A stretch of DNA of 9,035 bases. It comes from Nitrososphaerota archaeon (GTDB lineage Archaea > Thermoproteota > Nitrososphaeria > Nitrososphaerales > Nitrososphaeraceae). Made by a program: the position numbers and the translations under genes. The notes below the pieces were generated by a model that was not told the origin of the DNA, searched no databases, and saw only the letters and a program-made list of their open reading frames with translations. Numbering within the stretch: the first letter of the stretch is position 1; every line of letters begins with the position of its first letter. Where the stretch lies: assembly GCA_005877345.1 (NCBI GenBank), contig VBPR01000060.1, positions 1 to 9,035 of the forward strand. Reading direction: 5' to 3'. Positions 5,131 to 9,035 of the stretch are shown one piece after another.

Positions 5131-6723
5131 TTAGCTTGTTAAGCCAATAAAGTGGTTAACTACGGGAGCAGCCTTGGCGATATGAAAGGAAAGAACACGA
5201 TCTTCTATTTCTCTATCGATATTTGTAAAGCGTTCATGATAACGCAGATGCTCAGCCCAGGATTCGGCGATGAATGTCTCAACATAACGATCAGGATTTG
5301 CAATATCATGAAAAACACCCCAATTTATCGCTCCGTCTCTCAGACGGACATTTTTTAGCTCTTCTATTGCAAATTCAAAATCCTTTGATTTTGCTCTATC
5401 TACTATATATTCAATCTGTATTAATACTGGTCCATCATCTGGCCTTATATTGGCTGTTACTTGTGGAAGTGGCCAATGGAGAGCTGGATTAATGTCAAGA
5501 TCTTTGCCATGCAATAATAATTTATAGCGAGTCATTGCAGTCAAACCACCTATCAACGCAATGGAAGCCAGTAATAATGCATTAGGAACCCCAAGCAGGT
5601 CCGCAAGAGTCCCCCACAATATACTTCCACCTGTCAAACCTGCTTGAAATACGAGTATATGAATAGATAATACACGAATTCCAATCCATTGTGGGGCAGA
5701 TCTATATGCTGAAAAGTTGAGGCTGGATATTATGATGAGTTGTGCGATGCCTCCTGACATCATTGCAAAACAAAGAATGACAAAATTTGGCTGATAAGCC
5801 AAAGTTATCAGAGTACCGGCAAATACTAAAATCGCTCCGCCTACCGTCCATTCTATCGAAAGTTTCTTTGGTAGTCGTGGAAGGACAAGAAAACCTCCGA
5901 TTATAGCTCCAAGGCCAAAGCATCCTACCAGTACTCCAAAACCCGTTGACCCAAGTCCCAATACTTGCCTAGTTAGGACTGGTAATAGTGCCATCAGCGA
6001 ACTGCTACTGATAGAAAATGCCAAATCCCGAACAAATAATCCATGTATGTGTGTGGAGTGGCGTACATATCTTAATGCGGCGCGCATCGCACCAACCACA
6101 CGTTCGGGTGGTAGTTGGCCAGAATATGGAGCTCTATGCCATCTCTGATGAAATATTATGAGACCTACGAATGACAGTGCATTTAGCATAAACACAGACC
6201 AAGGTCCATATGCTGCTACTACCAGTCCGCCTACTATTGGACCGACGGCAAATCCGATGTTGATACTTATTCCTCCAAGTGTTATAGCGTGCTGTGCATC
6301 AGGTTTTGGTACCAGTTCCATCGCAGAGCCCATTGCTGATGGAATACTCACCGCAGCGCCGACGCCCAAAAGAAACGTTAATAACAAAAGAATAGACGGC
6401 GTAATAAATCCAGTCAGAGTAAGCAAGGTAAGCATTGCCGCAACTACAAGCATAAAATAGTGTGTTACTAAAAGTACTCGACGTCTGTCAAATACATCTG
6501 CAAGTGCTCCTGCTGGTAAGGCTAGCAGTACAATAGATAGACTAGTTGCTGTTTGCAAAAGAGCAACAGTTAATGGTGAAGCGGAAAGCGATGTCATCAG
6601 CCAAGCACTACCAACGCTTTGCATGAAAGTACCAATATTTGAGGCTGTATTGGCTATCCACAGGGCCCTGAATAGTCTTTGACTTGACAGAACAGATTTA
6701 GGCGAGCTGTGTTGTTCAGTCAT
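5131..6723 (-). CDS. MFS_3-family (EntS-like) efflux transporter with C-terminal ABM-like domain
   Basis: This 530-residue membrane protein is normal length for the MFS_3 family. It begins with a cytoplasmic tail and LFRALWIANTASNIGTFMQ (residues 17-35), the typical first helix. The major-facilitator motif between helices 2 and 3 is GALADVFDRRRVLL (72-85). Twelve hydrophobic segments fill residues about 20-410. From residue 432 to about 515 a soluble domain follows (LIQIEYIVDRAKSKDFEFAI, then LRDGAINWGVF, ETFIAESWAEHLRYHER). Its pattern of strand, helix and W-x-x-H resembles dimeric alpha/beta-barrel ABM domains and is commonly found fused to this transporter family. The expected role is proton-driven export of a small molecule, such as a drug or siderophore; the substrate is unknown. 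ATG 6723 has no Shine-Dalgarno sequence and no convincing TATA box. It lies 101 bases after the cysteine hydrolase gene on the same strand, so co-transcription is possible. Confidence 0.92.
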   Translation of the reverse strand: MTEQHSSPKSVLSSQRLFRALWIANTASNIGTFMQSVGSAWLMTSLSASPLTVALLQTATSLSIVLLALPAGALADVFDRRRVLLVTHYFMLVVAAMLTLLTLTGFITPSILLLLTFLLGVGAAVSIPSAMGSAMELVPKPDAQHAITLGGISINIGFAVGPIVGGLVVAAYGPWSVFMLNALSFVGLIIFHQRWHRAPYSGQLPPERVVGAMRAALRYVRHSTHIHGLFVRDLAFSISSSSLMALLPVLTRQVLGLGSTGFGVLVGCFGLGAIIGGFLVLPRLPKKLSIEWTVGGAILVFAGTLITLAYQPNFVILCFAMMSGGIAQLIIISSLNFSAYRSAPQWIGIRVLSIHILVFQAGLTGGSILWGTLADLLGVPNALLLASIALIGGLTAMTRYKLLLHGKDLDINPALHWPLPQVTANIRPDDGPVLIQIEYIVDRAKSKDFEFAIEELKNVRLRDGAINWGVFHDIANPDRYVETFIAESWAEHLRYHERFTNIDREIEDRVLSFHIAKAAPVVNHFIGLTS

Positions 6724-6806
6724 ATATATGGTGCCTAGGATATCTCGTTATTTTCACTAACTGAAATAAGACACAACACCGTAATCTTCATCCTCAATTA
6801 GAATTC

Positions 6807-6820
6807 AGCCTGTTAAGGCT
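6807..6820 (-). other. Small hairpin between hydrolase and transporter genes
   Basis: AGCCT (6807-6811) and AGGCT (6816-6820) can form a 5-bp stem with a 4-base loop, starting 4 bases after the hydrolase stop. No T-run follows on the minus strand, so it is not a convincing terminator; it may be a processing site or chance. Confidence 0.2.
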
Positions 6821-6824
6821 CTGG

Positions 6825-7475
6825 TTACGTCGTGCCCTTGAGTAGTTGTGATAGTGATTTGCCACCTGGAAGATCTAGAGCTGCATAGACTTTGGGAGCA
6901 ATTGGATTTGCATTATCATGAACCATTTCAATAAACGCCGCAAAGCCCGATGAAATAATAACACCTGCTTGCTGCATCTGCGCTATTGCGCTTACTCGTA
7001 AGGTTTCATTCCATGTACCAGAACCGTCAAGTAGAGCATATGAGTCATAACCTTCACTGGCAGCTGAGATGCTAGGAAAAGCCAGACATACATGAGTAGT
7101 TAGGGCCGAGAAGAGAACCTTTCGTCGTCCGGTCTCCTTGATAGCCTGTCTTACCTTTGGATCATCCCAAGCGTTGATGATACTTCGTTCTATATTCTCT
7201 ACACCTGGTAACGCTTCTGTCAGCTCTGGTAAAGTGGGACCAAATATATTTGGCGCAGTTGATGTCAGAATTACTGGAACACCCAAGACACGAGCTGCGC
7301 GTGCGAACGCAACCACATTATGGCGTAACTCTTCCTGGTCAATGTCCTTAATGGTCAGCAAATGTCCCACCTGATGATCAATTAGAACTAACAGCGAATT
7401 ATCGGCTGTCAAGCGCTGATGAAAGTGACTGCTTGTAGCATTCTCTATTGAGTTTGCCGTTCTACGAGAGGTCAT
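6825..7475 (-). CDS. YcaC-like isochorismatase-family cysteine hydrolase
   Basis: From ATG 7475 the protein has 216 residues, close to the roughly 208 of Escherichia coli YcaC. The core LLVLIDHQVGHLLTIKDI (residues 28-45) contains the catalytic-type Asp33. INAWDD (100-105) and SALTTHVCLAFPSISAASEG (123-142) follow, the latter holding the nucleophilic-type Cys130 in the THVC context. YALLDGSGTWNE (146-157) is the usual loop near the active site. In YcaC-like members the triad Lys region reads RxxxINAW, as here (Arg97). The family hydrolyses C-N or ester-type bonds in small molecules; YcaC itself has no settled substrate. An in-frame ATG at 7550 would add 25 residues unlike the family, encoded in promoter-like DNA, but a TATA-like TTTTTATACC at 7572-7581 stands 27 bases before it, so that longer start is not excluded. 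It lies between the Lrp regulator and the exporter on the same strand. Confidence 0.9.
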   Translation of the reverse strand: MTSRRTANSIENATSSHFHQRLTADNSLLVLIDHQVGHLLTIKDIDQEELRHNVVAFARAARVLGVPVILTSTAPNIFGPTLPELTEALPGVENIERSIINAWDDPKVRQAIKETGRRKVLFSALTTHVCLAFPSISAASEGYDSYALLDGSGTWNETLRVSAIAQMQQAGVIISSGFAAFIEMVHDNANPIAPKVYAALDLPGGKSLSQLLKGTT

Positions 7476-7498
7476 GTAACAATATAGAGATAAGATTG

Positions 7499-7509
7499 AT
7501 TTATGCTTA
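7499..7509 (-). promoter_or_regulatory. TATA-like box of the cysteine hydrolase gene
   Basis: The minus strand reads TAAGCATAAAT, centred 29 bases before ATG 7475, which would suit a leaderless transcript from that codon. The rival TTTTTATACC at 7572-7581 directly follows the regulator's stop codon and could be that gene's T-run terminator, a TATA box for the longer start at 7550, or both. Confidence 0.3.
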
Positions 7510-7581
7510 GTGCAAGTCAAGGTATAGTTTTGGTTTAAATTTTCTAACATTTGTCTGATTTTTAGTGTGTAGGTATAAAAA

Positions 7582-8532
7582 TCAGTCAGTCTTTTGTTGT
7601 TGCAGCAGCCGACGATGATTAGTTGTTAATCTTTTATCAATCTCCCGCTTTAACCAGTTTTGATTAATTGTTATACTAGTTCTTATGAACGACTCGACTT
7701 TATTGACTCCATTATAAGATACTAATCTTCTTAATATTAACTTGGTTGTAGAAATGTTTGCACAAAAGAATACTGCGACAATAACCTGTCTTTGATACCA
7801 AGCTGGAATAAAAATCAAGTATTCGTCCAATTCACGATATATTTTTTCAAGTACGCTCTGGTGTCTAGGTAACTCAATGTGAATTAATACATCAAATTCC
7901 ATATAGCCTGTTAATCGCATAGAAGTTAAGTTTCTTGAAATAGTAAATTGTGAAACATAGTTTCCCCTCATTTTTTCTAATCTTCTTGCCACGGTCTTAT
8001 GCGAGAGCGAAGTTTCTTTGGCAATATTATCAACTGACTTTCTAGCATCTGATAGTAAACATTTCATAATCTCCAAATCAGAACTATGAACTTTCATAGT
8101 TGGCGGTCGACTAAAATCCGCAAAGAAAGTCTCTACCGTTGCTGGTTTTAGTAAATCACTTAGTGTCTCTATCTTGTACTGTGTTATATCCTTAACATAT
8201 AGTCTGAATATATAAGATCCCTCTAGTTCCTCTGAATAAGCAACAAGGTCTCCCAAAAGGCTTAACTTTTTGAATATGTCTTGTTCTATAGTTGTCTTAT
8301 CGATATTCTTAACTATTAAAACACATAGTTTTTCATAACCAAATATTATTGGATTTATAAGTACAACAAACCTTTCTATTACTCGACTTAAAATCATTTT
8401 ATTAATTCTTTCTTTTGCAGCACCTTGCGTTATTCCAACATCAGCAGCTATGCTTCTGTAAGGAGTTCTAGAGTCTCTGGCAAGTAACCTTATAATCTGT
8501 AGATCAGTACCATCCACCCGTACCTGTTGCAA
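7582..8532 (-). CDS. Lrp/AsnC-type transcriptional regulator with two winged-helix domains
   Basis: This 316-residue cytoplasmic DNA-binding protein consists of two Lrp-like halves. Half one has a helix-turn-helix at residues 5-55 (DLQIIRLLARDSRTPYRSIA, with recognition segment ITQGAAKERINKM) and an alpha/beta region at about 56-135. Half two repeats the plan: SDLEIMKCLLSDARKSVDNI with LSHKTVARRLEKM (151-188), then a C-terminal alpha/beta region at about 205-290 and a basic tail. Double-unit Lrp proteins are known mostly from Nitrososphaeria and related archaea, which is one reason for the taxonomic guess. Ordinary Lrp proteins are about 150 residues, so this is a tandem, not a truncation. 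The start is TTG 8532: an in-frame TAG lies 12 bases upstream and no ATG is available. GTG 8517 is an alternative that removes five residues. A dyad over the promoter suggests self-control. The ligand is unknown, and the neighbouring hydrolase and exporter are candidate targets. Confidence 0.92.
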   Translation of the reverse strand: MQQVRVDGTDLQIIRLLARDSRTPYRSIAADVGITQGAAKERINKMILSRVIERFVVLINPIIFGYEKLCVLIVKNIDKTTIEQDIFKKLSLLGDLVAYSEELEGSYIFRLYVKDITQYKIETLSDLLKPATVETFFADFSRPPTMKVHSSDLEIMKCLLSDARKSVDNIAKETSLSHKTVARRLEKMRGNYVSQFTISRNLTSMRLTGYMEFDVLIHIELPRHQSVLEKIYRELDEYLIFIPAWYQRQVIVAVFFCANISTTKLILRRLVSYNGVNKVESFIRTSITINQNWLKREIDKRLTTNHRRLLQQQKTD

Positions 8533-8540
8533 TAAGGTAT

Positions 8541-8563
8541 TATACTACTTCGCGAGTAGCATA
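8541..8563. promoter_or_regulatory. Operator-like inverted repeat at the Lrp-type gene promoter
   Basis: TATACTACT at 8541-8549 and AGTAGCATA at 8555-8563 pair at eight of nine positions around a TCGCG centre (8550-8554). The dyad begins 9 bases before the TTG start and reaches the TATA box, so a bound protein would cover the transcription start. That position fits autorepression by the Lrp-type protein. Confidence 0.45.
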
Positions 8564-8573
8564 TACATATTTC
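8560..8573 (-). promoter_or_regulatory. TATA box of the Lrp-type gene
   Basis: The minus strand reads GAAATATGTATATG, preceded by GCC. Centred near 8566, it predicts a transcript start near 8541 and a leader of about 9 bases before TTG 8532. It is the clearest archaeal-type promoter in the window and overlaps the dyad. Confidence 0.45.
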
Positions 8574-8825
8574 GGCTATTTTGGCCATGATTGCTTGGTA
8601 TTTTTCTTTTATCTATTTTTAATTTATTTTATACTTGCAATAGCTTCAAACTAATAGGATATTAAGATCTTGGTAAAAATACAATTCTATTTCTATTATT
8701 GTCATAGATTATTAAGAAACATTACAAGGGATGATATGATGGAGGCAATACTTAACACTGACTGTAGATATTTACTAAAGTGGATACTCTATTTTGGTAA
8801 GAATTATTTTCAACGGGGAAAGTTC
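8574..8825. other. A+T-rich gap upstream of the Lrp-type gene
   Basis: About 250 bases with long A/T runs, for example 8599-8635. A plus-strand frame from TTG 8670 to 8936 is open for 88 codons, but it has no recognisable motif and overlaps the flavoprotein remnant on the other strand, so I do not call it. I see no RNA gene or repeat here. Confidence 0.4.
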
Positions 8826-8882
8826 CTATTCTTGGAGTATGAACAAAAGAAATGGGAATTGATCCTTCACCAATTGCTGATG
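8826..8882 (-). pseudogene. Remnant of a thioredoxin-reductase-like flavoprotein C-terminus
   Basis: The minus strand translates as ASAIGEGSIPISFVH, against ASAVGEGSIAISFVH at residues 543-557 of the intact flavoprotein at 584-2272. By hand alignment 37 of 44 bases agree (8882-8839 against 2211-2254). The remnant then lacks 5 bases and resumes with ACTCCAAGAATAG against ACTCCAGGAATAG, including the ancestral TAG at 8826-8828. The deletion puts that stop out of frame. Upstream the likeness fades quickly. A possible trace is TGTTAAT at 8992-8986 with a following ...GAAAC-like stretch, matching the order in 2122-2151 but with about 21 extra bases, so the remnant may reach to about 9000. The differences include silent ones, so it is a decayed diverged paralogue and not a recent partial copy. 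Confidence 0.65.
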
Positions 8883-9035
8883 CAGTCAAATAAAGTCGGC
8901 GGATATGACATAGATGGACGCCGCATTTTTTTCTGATGGAAGATATCATCACCATGTTTCTTAAATACATGCATGCAGTGTCACAATTAACATGACGTAC
9001 CAATTGGAAGAGCCATTTTTCGAAGAAAAAGGAAG

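Noticed and set aside
7476..7550. 25-residue N-terminal extension of the cysteine hydrolase
   Set aside because: Not part of the family's usual length and composed of promoter-like DNA; kept only as an alternative start because a TATA-like box precedes 7550.
8670..8936. 88-codon plus-strand frame starting at TTG
   Set aside because: No recognisable motif, A+T-rich, and its 3' half is antisense to the flavoprotein remnant, which explains the openness.
8752..9003. 83-codon minus-strand frame containing the flavoprotein-like tail
   Set aside because: Only a short part resembles a protein and it is shifted past the ancestral stop; treated as a pseudogene, not a live gene.

Overview
The window looks archaeal, most likely an ammonia-oxidising-type member of the Nitrososphaeria (Thaumarchaeota). 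This is an inference from gene style; there is no rRNA or other marker gene here. The supporting signs are A+T-rich gaps with TATA-like boxes about 25-35 bases before start codons, almost no Shine-Dalgarno sequences, frequent non-ATG starts (GTG, TTG), and an Lrp/AsnC regulator with two helix-turn-helix domains. No tRNA, rRNA, CRISPR array, insertion sequence or integrase was recognised.

Layout. Bases 1-438 (minus) hold the N-terminal part of a metallo-beta-lactamase-fold hydrolase. It is clearly richer in G+C than the rest and is the only gene with a good Shine-Dalgarno sequence. A divergent promoter gap leads to 584-2272 (plus), a three-part flavoprotein: cyclic-nucleotide-binding domain, thioredoxin-like fold and thioredoxin-reductase-like module, with no CxxC dithiol anywhere. 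Bases 2273-2681 contain no intact gene but hold decayed coding fragments and a dyad. Bases 2682-3119 (minus) encode a ferritin-like di-iron protein, whose upstream gap carries two copies of a TGTTWAACA palindrome and an antibiotic-biosynthesis-monooxygenase (ABM) pseudogene. Bases 3601-4770 (plus) encode an LtrA-family membrane protein. After a 360-base gap with one doubtful membrane micro-ORF comes a minus-strand series: Lrp/AsnC-type regulator (7582-8532), YcaC-type cysteine hydrolase (6825-7475) and MFS_3 exporter (5131-6723). The right end (8533-9035) has the regulator's promoter with an operator-like dyad, and a short broken copy of the C-terminus of the same flavoprotein family seen at 584-2272.

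How the genes may work together. The series regulator, isochorismatase-like hydrolase, exporter reads naturally as a small-molecule response and efflux unit, with the regulator probably controlling itself and perhaps its neighbours. The flavoprotein, ferritin and LtrA protein are single genes of stress, redox or iron type. The most distinctive feature is the amount of gene debris: two well-supported remnants (ABM and flavoprotein C-terminus), one likely beta-propeller remnant and one weak NTF2-like one, all on the minus strand in the gaps between intact genes. I found no clear new multi-gene system. The best leads are the flavoprotein without its dithiols, the paired palindromes next to the ferritin gene, the dyad at the regulator promoter, and the debris pattern.
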